The notes under the pieces: generated by a model
Told to the model about the DNA's origin: nothing
What the model saw: only the letters and a program-made list of their open reading frames with translations
Databases searched by the model: none
Part shown: in pieces, positions 1 to 8,041 of the stretch
Position numbering within the stretch: the first letter of the stretch is position 1
Layout: every line of letters begins with the position of its first letter
Position numbers and translations under genes: made by a program
Assembly (NCBI GenBank): GCA_963702995.1
Contig: OY969783.1
Span: forward strand, 1,612,001-1,676,000
Direction of reading: 5' to 3'
From: MFD04580-c1 sp963702995
Lineage (GTDB): Bacteria > Planctomycetota > Phycisphaerae > Tepidisphaerales > Tepidisphaeraceae
Length of the DNA stretch: 64,000 bases

Positions 1-154
1 GTTGCGCGGCGTGCTCCGCGGGGATGATCGTGGCGATCAATATTGCATGGTGAAGGTCATCGTGCCGAAGGAACTGGACGAGGAAGATCGGGCGGCCGTG
101 CTGAGGATGCAGGCAAAGCACCCGATCAACGCCCGCGCCGACGTGAAGTGGTGA
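1..154 (+). CDS. DnaJ-like chaperone, C-terminal end (partial)
   Basis: The first 50 codons in the window, in the frame ending at TGA 152-154, read as the end of a J-domain chaperone. The residues RGDDRGDQY followed by VKVIVPKELDEEDRAAV match the last beta strand and helix of the DnaJ C-terminal substrate-binding domain, where an RGDQYV...VP segment precedes a Glu/Leu-rich dimerisation helix. The family works with DnaK and GrpE in protein folding. The J domain lies outside the window, so whether this is DnaJ itself or a CbpA-like paralogue cannot be told. Confidence 0.7.
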   Translation, partial: LRGVLRGDDRGDQYCMVKVIVPKELDEEDRAAVLRMQAKHPINARADVKW

Positions 155-365
155 TCGCGGCGCGATCGGAGTGGGACGGCGGCTGGTAGGCACGCATAGC
201 GACGCATCGCGTGCCGCTACGTCCCCCGCCACGCCGGCGGGGATGGTTCGCTCGGCCATCGCCCTGTTCCGCGCGACATTGGGCACCGTCAGCGGCGCGG
301 ATTCGTGCCCTACCGGACGCCCAACCTGCGTTGACGATAAGGCGGCCGCGGAGAGGGTGGCGCGT

Positions 366-752
366 ATGAGGCTTCCCGTTGAAAAGGCCCGTCGTCGGTC
401 GCCCCGGGCTCGCGCGGGGAAGGCGTACCTCTCGTTCGTGGGCTATCTCCTTGGGTTCGGCATTCTGTTGGTCGGGGTATGCCGGATCTACCTGATCCCC
501 GCCATGCGGGCGGCCGCCACGGCGGACCCGCTCCAGCGCAAGCAACTCGCGGCGACCGCCTGGCTCGTCCTGGCGATCGTTCTATTCATCCTGTTCGCTG
601 GGCTTCTGCTTACATTTCGCATCGGAAGGTTCTTTTTCCCTCGCCCGACCCCGGTCGCGCCGAAGCGGACCGAGTATTCCGACGCCTGGGCCGAGTCCGG
701 CCGCCGCATGGCCGAGGCGCCGCGCGAAGAAGAGGACGACGCGTTCGGGTAG
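366..752 (+). CDS. Small two-span membrane protein of unknown function
   Basis: A 128-residue protein with two clear hydrophobic segments, around residues 20-45 (YLSFVGYLLGFGILLVGV) and 58-85 (WLVLAIVLFILFAGLLL), an Arg/Lys-rich N-terminus and an acidic C-terminus ending EEEDDAFG. I chose ATG 366 because the upstream in-frame part (171-365) is low-complexity and not protein-like. I do not recognise the family. It follows the DnaJ-like gene on the same strand. Bases 155-365 hold no gene that I can support. Confidence 0.55.
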   Translation: MRLPVEKARRRSPRARAGKAYLSFVGYLLGFGILLVGVCRIYLIPAMRAAATADPLQRKQLAATAWLVLAIVLFILFAGLLLTFRIGRFFFPRPTPVAPKRTEYSDAWAESGRRMAEAPREEEDDAFG

Positions 753-1016
753 CGCCTTGACTCAGGCGCCCATCAACGCCGCCGACGATCGACGCGGCAC
801 CGGGAGAGGCGCGTCGTCCGCCGCACCGCCCGACCTGCTCGCTCGGCCCCGCGGCGCTGGTGCGAACCCCCACGGGTTACCTCGCGATAGGCCCGCCGCG
901 GCGGCCGATTTGACGCGCCGCCCCCGGGTTCGGCCGCTCCGGCTTCCGCATAGATTCACTCCGCCGCCGTACCTATCATCCCCGCGTTAAGCCCCATTGA
1001 CCGGAGATTTCGCAGT
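753..1016. other. Intergenic region with nothing recognised
   Basis: About 260 bases of very G+C-rich sequence between two plus-strand genes. The open frames across it are low-complexity Arg/Pro/Ala and look spurious. It presumably holds the promoter of the AAA ATPase gene, but no convincing -35/-10 pair is visible. Confidence 0.5.
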
Positions 1017-2453
1017 ATGACTCATCCCCGCCCCGCCACCGTCGGTCAGTTGAAGGAAAGCGGTTATGCGCCCATCTCGGTCAAGGATGAGCTGCGCCGC
1101 AATGTGATCCGTAAGCTGCGGGCCGGCGAGGAGCTGTTCCCCGGGGTGATCGGATACCGCGAGACGGTGATCCCGCAGATCATCAACGGGATTCTTTCCC
1201 GTCACGACCTGCTCTTCCTGGGGCTGCGCGGGCAGGCGAAGACGCGCATCCTGCGGATGCTGCCCGACTTGCTGGACGAGTGGATCCCCGTGCTGGCCGG
1301 GACGGAGATCAACGACGACCCCATCCGCCCCACCACCCGGACCGGCCGCCGCATCCTGGCGGAAGAGAAGGACGACGCGAAAATTGAGTGGGTCCACCGC
1401 GCCGACCGCTACCGCGAGAAGCTGGCGACGCCGGATGTCACGATCGCCGACCTCATCGGCGAGATCGACCTGGTGAAGCACGCCGAGGGGCGGTATTTGT
1501 CGGATGAATCGACGATGCATTTCGGCCTGATCCCGCGAAGCAACCGGGGCATTTTCGCCATCAATGAATTGCCCGACCTCGCGCCGCGGATCCAAGTCGG
1601 CCTTTTCAATGTTCTTGAAGAGCGGGACGTGCAGATTCGCGGCTACCCCATCAGGCTGGATCTGGACGTGTGCCTTGTCTTCAGCGCCAACCCCGAGGAT
1701 TACACCAATCGCGGCCGCATCGTGACCCCGCTGAAGGACCGGATCGGTTCGGTCGTTCGAACGCACTACCCGGAGTCGGTGGAAGAGGGGATCCAGATCT
1801 CCGAGCAGAACGCGTGGCTCGACCGTGCGGCGGCCGACGGGTCTGGAAGCGGGGTCCGGGTTGACGTCCCCCGCTTCATGGCCGAAGTGGTCGAAGAGGT
1901 CGTTCGATTAGCGCGGAGCAGCCCGCATGTATCACAGGCCTCGGGCGTATCGGTCCGGACCAGCATCGCCAACATCGAGACGGTCGTCAGCAACGCCGAA
2001 CGTCGCGGCATCCAGACGGGCGAGCATCGCGTCGTCCCCCGGATGTGCGACTTGAACTACCTCGTTGCGAGCTGTCGCGGGAAGATCGAGATGACGCTCG
2101 CCGAAGAAGAAGGGGCGGAAGACAAGCTGATCCGTTCGCTCGTGGGCGAGGCGACGAAGGCCGTGTTCGGCCGGTACGACGACCCGGACGCCCATGACAA
2201 CATCACCGAGCAGTTCAAGGGGAATCTGACGTTCCCCGCCGGCGACGACCTGTCGGCCGACGAGTTCGTCGCCAACCTCAAGGCGATCAAGGGCCTGCCC
2301 CAGGCGGCGGCCGCCCTGGCGAAAGAAATGAAGGTGGATGGCGGCGACCCGGCGACCATGGCCAGCGTCGGTGAGTTCCTGCTGGAAGGGTTGTACGTGA
2401 ACAACCGCTTGAGCAAGTTCAACTCGAAGGGGCGCACGTTCTTCAAGAAGTGA
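1017..2453 (+). CDS. Magnesium-chelatase/MoxR-type AAA+ ATPase
   Basis: A 478-residue AAA+ ATPase of the ChlI/MoxR branch. A P-loop GLRGQAKT lies at about residues 69-76, followed by a Walker-B-like segment around 176-187 (GIFAINELPDL) and the helix-2-insert/sensor region FSANPEDYTNRGR at about 219-231, which closely matches the FxANPEDYTxRGR signature of magnesium-chelatase subunit I relatives. Such ATPases usually act with a von Willebrand A-domain partner to remodel or activate metal-dependent complexes, but no VWA gene is adjacent and no chlorophyll genes are present. A chaperone-like MoxR role is therefore more likely than true chelatase. It is intact, and ATG 1017 follows an A/G-rich leader. 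Confidence 0.8.
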   Translation: MTHPRPATVGQLKESGYAPISVKDELRRNVIRKLRAGEELFPGVIGYRETVIPQIINGILSRHDLLFLGLRGQAKTRILRMLPDLLDEWIPVLAGTEINDDPIRPTTRTGRRILAEEKDDAKIEWVHRADRYREKLATPDVTIADLIGEIDLVKHAEGRYLSDESTMHFGLIPRSNRGIFAINELPDLAPRIQVGLFNVLEERDVQIRGYPIRLDLDVCLVFSANPEDYTNRGRIVTPLKDRIGSVVRTHYPESVEEGIQISEQNAWLDRAAADGSGSGVRVDVPRFMAEVVEEVVRLARSSPHVSQASGVSVRTSIANIETVVSNAERRGIQTGEHRVVPRMCDLNYLVASCRGKIEMTLAEEEGAEDKLIRSLVGEATKAVFGRYDDPDAHDNITEQFKGNLTFPAGDDLSADEFVANLKAIKGLPQAAAALAKEMKVDGGDPATMASVGEFLLEGLYVNNRLSKFNSKGRTFFKK

Positions 2454-2561
2454 CGCTCGTGTCTGAAGGTACTGATTACGCGCGTCTGGCGTCAGATCAA
2501 CAGTTCCCCGCCCCGTGCCGCTACCGCCACGGCAAATATCGCTTACGGCGCGGGAATAGCT

Positions 2562-2686
2562 GCTGCCGGCGCCCTCGCCGGCGGTGTCGTCAACCGCACA
2601 TCGGTCCGCCGGTGAGGGCACGGTGAGGGCACCGGCGGCACGCCGCAGCGCTTCGCACCCACAATCTTGCCTGGAACGGTCCAGTA
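2562..2686. repeat. Copy A of a palindromic interspersed repeat
   Basis: One of four related intergenic elements (others at 14333-14411, 23228-23295, 27424-27586). The left arm at 2562-2589 reads GCCGGCGCCCTCGCCGGCGG. The right arm at 2603-2642 carries CCGCCGGTGAGGGCAC and ends in CACCGGCGGCACG. A downstream end TTGCCTGGAACGGTCCA lies at 2667-2683. This copy has an extra 'ggtgagggcac' duplication in the right arm. It lies in the 480-base gap between the AAA ATPase and the SRPBCC gene. Outside the repeat I see nothing there. Confidence 0.7.
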
Positions 2687-2931
2687 CCTTGGACGGATTA
2701 CGCTCTGTCGGCCGACCTACACGTTGCCGCCAAGCTCGTAGATGCGCCGCCTTGTCGTGGAGACGCGGCGAATCGTCTGGACGGTTTGAAGGGGAACGCC
2801 GGGCGCGGCCACCGATGTTGAGTTCATCCCGCCTGTCTTGAGCGAAGCCCCCTCTGGATCACGTCGCGGCCCGACTCTTGCGTGGCGACTCGGGAAAAGC
2901 TTTCGCAGCCTCCCCCTTCAGGAGCTTTCCC

Positions 2932-3756
2932 ATGACGACCATGACCTCTCGACCCGATGGCCCCATCTCGGCAGCCAGTTCCGCCTCTGTTCCCAGTCAC
3001 GATGTCGCATCGGGTGGGCCGCCGACCAACGTCGGGCAGGGAGAGCGGGTGGTTTCTGTGGCGGCCGGGGCGATCCTGGCGCTGCTCGGCTTGGAACGGC
3101 GTAGCGTGACGGGGCTGGTCATCGCCGGCGTGGGGAGCGCGATGATCTATCGCGGTGTTAGCGGGCACTGCCACGCCTACGAAGCGATGGGGCTCGATTC
3201 GAGCGAGAACGCCAACGGCGGCCCGAGCCGGGAAAAGATCGTCGAGCGCGGCGTACACATCCAGCGAACGCTCCTGATCAATCGGCCGGCCGAGGAACTG
3301 TATCGCTACTGGCGCAACTTTGAAAACCTGCCGAAGATCATGACTCATTTGCAGTCAGTGAAAGTGATCGACGAGAAGAAGTCGCACTGGGTCGTGGATG
3401 CGCCCAAGCTCGTCGGCGGGTCGGTCGAGTGGGACGCCGAGATTGTCCGGGACGAACCGAATAAGGTGATCTCCTGGCGCTCGCTCCCGGGCGCGGGCGT
3501 GACGAACACCGGCGAAGTGCGGTTTGCCGAGGGCCCGGGTGACCGGGGGACGGCCATCAGCGTCTCGGTCGATTACATCCCGCCTGTCGGCCGCGTCGGG
3601 GAATGGTTTACCAAGGCGTTCGGCCCCAGCGCTAAATTCCAGCTTCAGGAAGACCTGCGCAGCTTCAAACGCACTGTCGAAACAGGCGAAGTCCCCACCA
3701 TCGACGGCCAGCCTCAGGGCAGTTGCGCCAAGCCAAGCCATCACAATGGTCGGTGA
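2932..3756 (+). CDS. YgaP-like membrane domain plus SRPBCC (polyketide cyclase-like) protein
   Basis: A 274-residue protein. Residues about 38-80 form the DUF2892/YgaP-type pair of hydrophobic segments (VVSVAAGAILALLGL and GLVIAGVGSAMIYRGVSGHC). From about residue 105 to 250 lies an SRPBCC helix-grip domain (HIQRTLLINRPAEELYRYWR, then WRSLPGAGVTNTGEVRF). Such proteins bind small hydrophobic ligands; the ligand here is unknown. ATG 2932 follows a good ribosome site (AGGAG at 2920-2924), so the longer upstream frame is rejected. It starts a plus-strand cluster with the zinc dehydrogenase and a small helical protein, a combination seen repeatedly in other bacteria. Confidence 0.8.
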   Translation: MTTMTSRPDGPISAASSASVPSHDVASGGPPTNVGQGERVVSVAAGAILALLGLERRSVTGLVIAGVGSAMIYRGVSGHCHAYEAMGLDSSENANGGPSREKIVERGVHIQRTLLINRPAEELYRYWRNFENLPKIMTHLQSVKVIDEKKSHWVVDAPKLVGGSVEWDAEIVRDEPNKVISWRSLPGAGVTNTGEVRFAEGPGDRGTAISVSVDYIPPVGRVGEWFTKAFGPSAKFQLQEDLRSFKRTVETGEVPTIDGQPQGSCAKPSHHNGR

Positions 3757-3877
3757 GCGTGTCGCGTGAACATCACCCCACGCCGGGCGGCCCTGGGAGA
3801 AAGCCTCTCACTTACACCCATAGCAACAGGCACCGCACTATGACGGCCGCGCCTGTGTCAGGAAAGGAAACGCCATC

Positions 3878-5071
3878 ATGATGAAAGCCGTTGTCTGGTG
3901 TGGCCCGTATAACGTCAAAGTCGAAAGCGTGCCGGAGCCGAAGGTATTGAACCGCCGCGACGCGATCGTGCGGATCACGTCCACGTGCATCTGCGGGTCC
4001 GACCTGCATCTGGTTGATGGGTTCGTGCCGCTGATGAAGCCGGGCGACATTCTCGGCCACGAGCCGATGGGCATCGTGGAAGAGGTTGGCCCGGGCGTCA
4101 ACAAGGACAAGCTGAAGGTTGGCGATCGCGTGGTCGTCCCCTTTCCGATCGGGTGCGGCGAGTGCTTTTTCTGTCGCCGCGAGCTTTGGAGCTGTTGCGA
4201 CAACACGAACCCCAAGTCGCACATCGGTGAGAAGATGTTCGGCCACGCCACTGCGGGCATCTTCGGGTACTCGCATCTGACCGGTGGCTACGCCGGTGGG
4301 CAGGCGGAATTCCTGCGAGTCCCCCTGGCGGATGTGAATTGCCAGGTCATGCCAGAAGGGCTCCACGACCACCAAATCGTCTTTTTGTCGGACATTTTCC
4401 CCACGGGGTACATGGCGGTCGAGCAGTGCGATGTCCAGCCGGACGACACGGTGGCGATCTGGGGTTGCGGGCCGGTCGGGCAATTCACCATTCGAAGCTC
4501 GATGTTGCTGGGCGCCGGGAAGGTCGTTGCGATCGACGACGGCACGATGGTCCCCGAGCGTCTGAAGATGGCCCGCGACGCAGGGGCGATCACGATCTGC
4601 CACCGGACCGAGTCGGTCTCGGAGCGGCTCTTGGAGCTCACCGGCGGTATTGGTGCCGACATCTGTATCGACGCGGTCGGCATGGAGGCTCACGGATCCA
4701 ACGCGCTGGAGAACTTCTACGACAAAGTGAAGACGAACCTGATGATGGAGTCCGATCGACCGGCCGCCGTCCGGCAGACGATCGAGTGCTGCCGCAAGGG
4801 TGGCACGGTCTCGATCGCCGGTGTTTACGGCGGGCTGGCTGACAAACTGCCGCTGGGCGCGCTGATGAACAAGGGCCTGACGATCAAGACGGGCCAGACG
4901 CACGTCCATCGTTACGTCCCCAAGCTGCTCGAACTGATCCGCGACGGGAAGATTGACCCCAGCTTTGTCGTGACCCATCGCGTGCCGTTGAGTCAGGCGG
5001 CAAACGCGTATCACCTGTTCCGAGAGAAGAAGGACGGCTGCATCAAGGTGGTGCTCGACCCGGCCGCCTGA
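3878..5071 (+). CDS. Zinc-dependent alcohol/formaldehyde dehydrogenase-like oxidoreductase
   Basis: A 397-residue medium-chain dehydrogenase. Catalytic-zinc residues are visible as C39 in CGSDLH and the GHE motif at 60-62. The structural-zinc lobe follows as C93, C96, C99 and C106/107 (CGECFFCRRELWSCC). The NAD-binding Rossmann part carries WGCGPVGQFTIRSSMLLGAGKV. It resembles glutathione-dependent formaldehyde dehydrogenase relatives of the AdhP/Tdh group, but the true substrate is not readable from sequence. It lies 121 bases after the SRPBCC gene and 35 bases before the small protein gene, suggesting one operon. It is intact. Confidence 0.88.
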   Translation: MMKAVVWCGPYNVKVESVPEPKVLNRRDAIVRITSTCICGSDLHLVDGFVPLMKPGDILGHEPMGIVEEVGPGVNKDKLKVGDRVVVPFPIGCGECFFCRRELWSCCDNTNPKSHIGEKMFGHATAGIFGYSHLTGGYAGGQAEFLRVPLADVNCQVMPEGLHDHQIVFLSDIFPTGYMAVEQCDVQPDDTVAIWGCGPVGQFTIRSSMLLGAGKVVAIDDGTMVPERLKMARDAGAITICHRTESVSERLLELTGGIGADICIDAVGMEAHGSNALENFYDKVKTNLMMESDRPAAVRQTIECCRKGGTVSIAGVYGGLADKLPLGALMNKGLTIKTGQTHVHRYVPKLLELIRDGKIDPSFVVTHRVPLSQAANAYHLFREKKDGCIKVVLDPAA

Positions 5072-5106
5072 GGGGGTGGATTGACAAGATTCCGAGGAGG
5101 ATCACG

Positions 5107-5538
5107 ATGACCTGGAACACGTTGGCTTTGACCCATGCGGCGCGAGCGGCCGCCGATTCGATGCGTAGCCATTCGCCCGAGGTGACCGAGAGCGAGATCG
5201 GGACAGGCCTGGGTTGGGCGAGCATCGCCGTGGGACTGACGGAAATCCTGGCGCCACGCCAGATCGAGCGCCTCCTCGGCCTGGAGGGGGGCATGGTGCG
5301 TGGGATCCTGCGGGTTTTGGGCCTGCGGGAGATCATGCATGGGGTGGACCTGCTTTCCCATCGCCACGCCGGGCCAGGCGTCAAGGCGCGTCTGGGTGGC
5401 GACATGCTCGACAGTGCGCTACTCGGCGTCGCCGCCTTAAAGTCCGATCGCCCGGCCGGCGTTTTGAAGCTCTTCGCGCTGGTCGCGCCGCTGGTCATTG
5501 CGGACCTGATTTTCGCTCCGCGAACTGAACGCGGCTGA
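5107..5538 (+). CDS. Conserved small membrane-associated protein of the SRPBCC/dehydrogenase cluster
   Basis: A 143-residue protein with alternating amphipathic and hydrophobic helices (IGTGLGWASIAVGLTEIL, then LGLREIMHGVDLL and a C-terminal FALVAPLVIADLIF). A strong ribosome site GAGGA sits at 5096-5100. I recognise the arrangement rather than a biochemical function: proteins of this type follow SRPBCC and zinc-dehydrogenase genes and are sometimes called cyclase/dehydrase by association. It closes the cluster and is followed by a terminator at 5578-5608. Confidence 0.65.
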   Translation: MTWNTLALTHAARAAADSMRSHSPEVTESEIGTGLGWASIAVGLTEILAPRQIERLLGLEGGMVRGILRVLGLREIMHGVDLLSHRHAGPGVKARLGGDMLDSALLGVAALKSDRPAGVLKLFALVAPLVIADLIFAPRTERG

Positions 5539-5577
5539 TCGCGGCTGATCGCGGCGAACAGGTTGAAGAGAGTTGGT

Positions 5578-5616
5578 GGCCGTCGGCCGGCTTTTCGCCC
5601 CGACGGCCTCTTTCGT
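5578..5616 (+). terminator. Rho-independent terminator of the SRPBCC-dehydrogenase cluster
   Basis: A perfect 9-bp stem GGCCGTCGG (5578-5586) with CCGACGGCC (5600-5608), followed by TCTTTCGT. It is correctly placed 40 bases after the last stop codon of the plus-strand cluster. Confidence 0.65.
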
Positions 5617-5683
5617 ATCACGCTTCGCGTTTTCGACGCTCGCTCGCCTCGTCTGATGGCTCAATTGGCGGCCGCGACACGAA

Positions 5684-5717
5684 AAGAGCCGCCTCGGTCG
5701 CGGCCGAAGCGGCTCTT
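5684..5717 (-). terminator. Rho-independent terminator of the PLDc_N-like gene
   Basis: Arms AAGAGCCGC (5684-5692) and GCGGCTCTT (5709-5717) pair perfectly. Read on the minus strand the stem is followed by TTTTCGTG, as expected for the gene ending at 5744. Confidence 0.65.
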
Positions 5718-5743
5718 GCCGTCGTGAATCATGGGGAACGAGC

Positions 5744-6034
5744 TCAGACCGTCGATGCCCTGGTGATCCCTCGGTGCCCGGGCCGTTTCATGAAGAAGTA
5801 GATCAACGCGCCGAGAAGGTGCAGGAAGAAAATCACCAGGAACCAGAGGATTTTCTCGGTGCCCTGCATGGGGCTGACGATGCAATCGATGAGCATCCAG
5901 AGCCAGAAGAGTGACGCGATCAAGCCAACGATCAGAAAGAGGATGCCCACGCCGCCCGCGAACAGCCCGCCGGCGGTGGCGTCGGATGAATCAGCGAGCA
6001 ACTGCGGGACGAGCGAAGCGATTGCGGTCAACAT
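5744..6034 (-). CDS. PLDc_N-type small membrane protein
   Basis: A 96-residue protein. Two hydrophobic segments (VGILFLIVGLIASLFWLWML and ILWFLVIFFLHLLGALIYFF) flank IDCIVSP, and the C-terminus is basic (MKRPGHRGI). This is the layout of the PLDc_N domain (the N-terminal membrane region of cardiolipin synthase-like proteins) standing alone. ATG 6034 has a GGGAG ribosome site, and longer upstream frames on this strand overlap psd and are spurious. Its role is unknown. Being next to phosphatidylethanolamine synthesis genes, it may be membrane-lipid related, but this is inference only. Confidence 0.75.
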   Translation of the reverse strand: MLTAIASLVPQLLADSSDATAGGLFAGGVGILFLIVGLIASLFWLWMLIDCIVSPMQGTEKILWFLVIFFLHLLGALIYFFMKRPGHRGITRASTV

Positions 6035-6253
6035 GGTTAGCTCCCTTGGGGAATGAGGTTCGGCCAGTTCTGAGACACGTGAATTCCAATGCAAGTCCTG
6101 TGCCTCGGCCCTTAGAGGATCGTCACTTACCTCCGGGTCTTCCTGGCGTTCCTCATCCCGTTCCCAGGTTGCGGACAAACCGGCCGCGTTGGAGCGGGGC
6201 CGGAAGGCCCTCCCGCGTTGACAAGACACCCGGCGGGCGTCTACGGTGCGCCG

Positions 6254-6931
6254 ATGCTGCGCGTGACTCGGCACGGGTTTCGGGAGATGTTCATCGGCTG
6301 CTTTGTCCTGGCGGCGATGGCGGTCGTTCTGGGTTACGCCTATTGGCCCTTGACGATTCTGATCGTGCCGATCCTGGGGTGGCTTTTCGCCTTCTTCCGC
6401 GACCCGGAGCGGCCGATCCCCACCGAATCGCACGTCATGGTCAGCCCGGCTGACGGCGTCGTCTCCGACATCACGGAAGTCACCCACGACGAACTGCTCG
6501 GGGGCCCGGCGGTGCGGGTCGGCATCTTCCTGTCGGTTTTCAACGTACACATCAACCGAAGCCCCTGCGACGGGAAGGTGCTGGTCATCCAGTACAAGAA
6601 GGGGAAGTTCATCAATGCGATGAGTCATTCCCGCGCTTCGGATGAGAACGAGAGCAACACCGTCCTGATCGGCGACTCCGCCAGCGGCCGCCCCATCGCG
6701 GTTGTGAAGCAGATCGTTGGCCTGATCGCCCGGCGGATCATTTTCACGGCGAGCCAGGGGGATTCCCTGTCCCGCGGCCAGCGAATCGGGATGATTAAGT
6801 TCGGCAGCCGCACCGAACTCTCGATCCCGATGTGGCTGAGCCCGCAAATCCAGGTGAAAGTCGGTCAGAAGGTAAAGGGGGCGGCGGACGTGATCGCTCG
6901 AATAGGCAGTGGCGCAAAGGATGAAGGATGA
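6254..6931 (+). CDS. psd: Phosphatidylserine decarboxylase
   Basis: A 225-residue short-form phosphatidylserine decarboxylase, which converts phosphatidylserine to phosphatidylethanolamine using a self-made pyruvoyl group. Conserved blocks are visible: FFRDPERPIP, SPADGVVSDI, the FLSVFNVHINRSP block, and the late GMIKFGSRTE, where the Ser of the GS pair is the expected self-cleavage site. Two hydrophobic segments at residues about 10-45 anchor it to the membrane. I prefer ATG 6254; a TTG at 6218 would add 12 unconserved residues. It lies directly before pssA, so the two sequential enzymes of PE synthesis are adjacent. Confidence 0.88.
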   Translation: MLRVTRHGFREMFIGCFVLAAMAVVLGYAYWPLTILIVPILGWLFAFFRDPERPIPTESHVMVSPADGVVSDITEVTHDELLGGPAVRVGIFLSVFNVHINRSPCDGKVLVIQYKKGKFINAMSHSRASDENESNTVLIGDSASGRPIAVVKQIVGLIARRIIFTASQGDSLSRGQRIGMIKFGSRTELSIPMWLSPQIQVKVGQKVKGAADVIARIGSGAKDEG

Positions 6932-6997
6932 AGTTGAAGGATGAAGACATGACCCGTCCGAATGCCTTCCATCCTTCATTCTTCTAGCTTCATCCTT
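6917..6997. repeat. Imperfect inverted repeat of GGATGAAG units
   Basis: The units AAGGATGAAG and GAAGGATGAAG at 6917-6946 face CATCCTTCATT and CTTCATCCTT at 6970-6997, able to form a long imperfect hairpin. The left arm overlaps the last codons of psd, and the right arm ends just before pssA. It could attenuate transcription between the two genes or be a repeat relic; there is no T-run. Confidence 0.5.
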
Positions 6998-7004
6998 ATT
7001 TACA

Positions 7005-8009
7005 ATGGACCTTCGCTCACGGGAACATCGCCGCCGGCGGATTCGACGACATGGTCGGCGCGCCTACATTCGGTCCGCGTACTCGCTGCCGAGCCTGGCG
7101 ACGCTGGGGAACGCCGTCTGCGGGTTTGCCGCGATGTACGTCTCGACGCTTGCGGGGAAGGGACCGGATCGGCTGACCAACTGGTTCTACGACCATAACT
7201 ATATCGTCTCCGCCTACCTGATCTTTGTCGCCATGCTGTTCGACGGGTTGGACGGCCGGCTGGCGCGGTTTACCCGCCATACAACTGACTTCGGCGGGCA
7301 ACTTGACAGCCTCTCGGACGTCATCAGCTTCGGCGCGGCGCCGGCGTTCCTGGCCCTTCAGGTCATCAAGTCGGCGAGTCACAACGACCTGCCGCCAATG
7401 CTCTCCCGCCTGATCTGGGCGATCGGCGCCTTATTCCTGAGCTGTGCGGCCATTCGGCTGGCTCGGTTTAACGTCAGCAACGATCACGGCGAGCAACACC
7501 ACTTCAGCTTCCTGGGCCTGCCGAGCCCAGGCGCTGGCGGCGCCGTCGCCGCGCTCGTGCTCATGCAGCAAACACTCGCCCACGACGGCGACTTTTATGC
7601 CGCGACCTACCCCGCCTCAGCCAGCGTGCTGAGCGGGCTGTCCGTCGGGTGCATCTGGCTGCTTCCCCTGCTCGTGCTCGGGACGGGGCTGCTGATGGTC
7701 AGCCATATTCGCTACCCGCATATCGTGAATCGATACCTGCGCGGGCGGCAGTCGCTCGGCCGCCTGTTGTTCGTGTTTGTGCTCCTGCTGGCCCTGGTGG
7801 TGGCCCACCGATATACGCTCGGCGTCGGCATGATCGCTTACGTCGGCTGGGGCGTGATTGGGTGGGTTTACTATCGCCTGCTCCCGCGTCGCGCCACGTC
7901 GCGGCCGGGGGGCCCGGCCCTCGCGCTTTCCGCCCCGCCGCCGCCTGACGTTGCGACCGCCCCGAACGAGGCCGCGCCGCCGGACGCGCAGTCGCCCCGT
8001 CTGACGTGA
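7005..8009 (+). CDS. pssA: CDP-diacylglycerol--serine O-phosphatidyltransferase
   Basis: A 334-residue integral membrane enzyme that makes phosphatidylserine from CDP-diacylglycerol and serine, the substrate for the psd product encoded just upstream. The CDP-alcohol phosphatidyltransferase signature DG..AR...G...D...D is visible as FDGLDGRLARFTRHTTDFGGQ continuing into LDSLSDVISFG (residues about 75-105). At least six hydrophobic segments follow, and the Ala/Pro-rich C-terminal tail is disordered. ATG 7005 is preceded by the GGATGAAG inverted repeat, not by a clear ribosome site. Confidence 0.88.
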   Translation: MDLRSREHRRRRIRRHGRRAYIRSAYSLPSLATLGNAVCGFAAMYVSTLAGKGPDRLTNWFYDHNYIVSAYLIFVAMLFDGLDGRLARFTRHTTDFGGQLDSLSDVISFGAAPAFLALQVIKSASHNDLPPMLSRLIWAIGALFLSCAAIRLARFNVSNDHGEQHHFSFLGLPSPGAGGAVAALVLMQQTLAHDGDFYAATYPASASVLSGLSVGCIWLLPLLVLGTGLLMVSHIRYPHIVNRYLRGRQSLGRLLFVFVLLLALVVAHRYTLGVGMIAYVGWGVIGWVYYRLLPRRATSRPGGPALALSAPPPPDVATAPNEAAPPDAQSPRLT

Positions 8010-8041
8010 ATGCCCCCCGTCCGGCAACATAAACCGCAATC

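Noticed and set aside
1017..2453. True magnesium chelatase for chlorophyll synthesis
   Set aside because: No BchD/BchH partner or any other pigment gene is nearby; the ChlI/MoxR fold alone does not prove this role.
5744..6979. A long minus-strand open frame over psd
   Set aside because: Only the part 5744-6034 is protein-like and has a ribosome site; the rest is an antisense shadow of psd, typical of high-G+C DNA.
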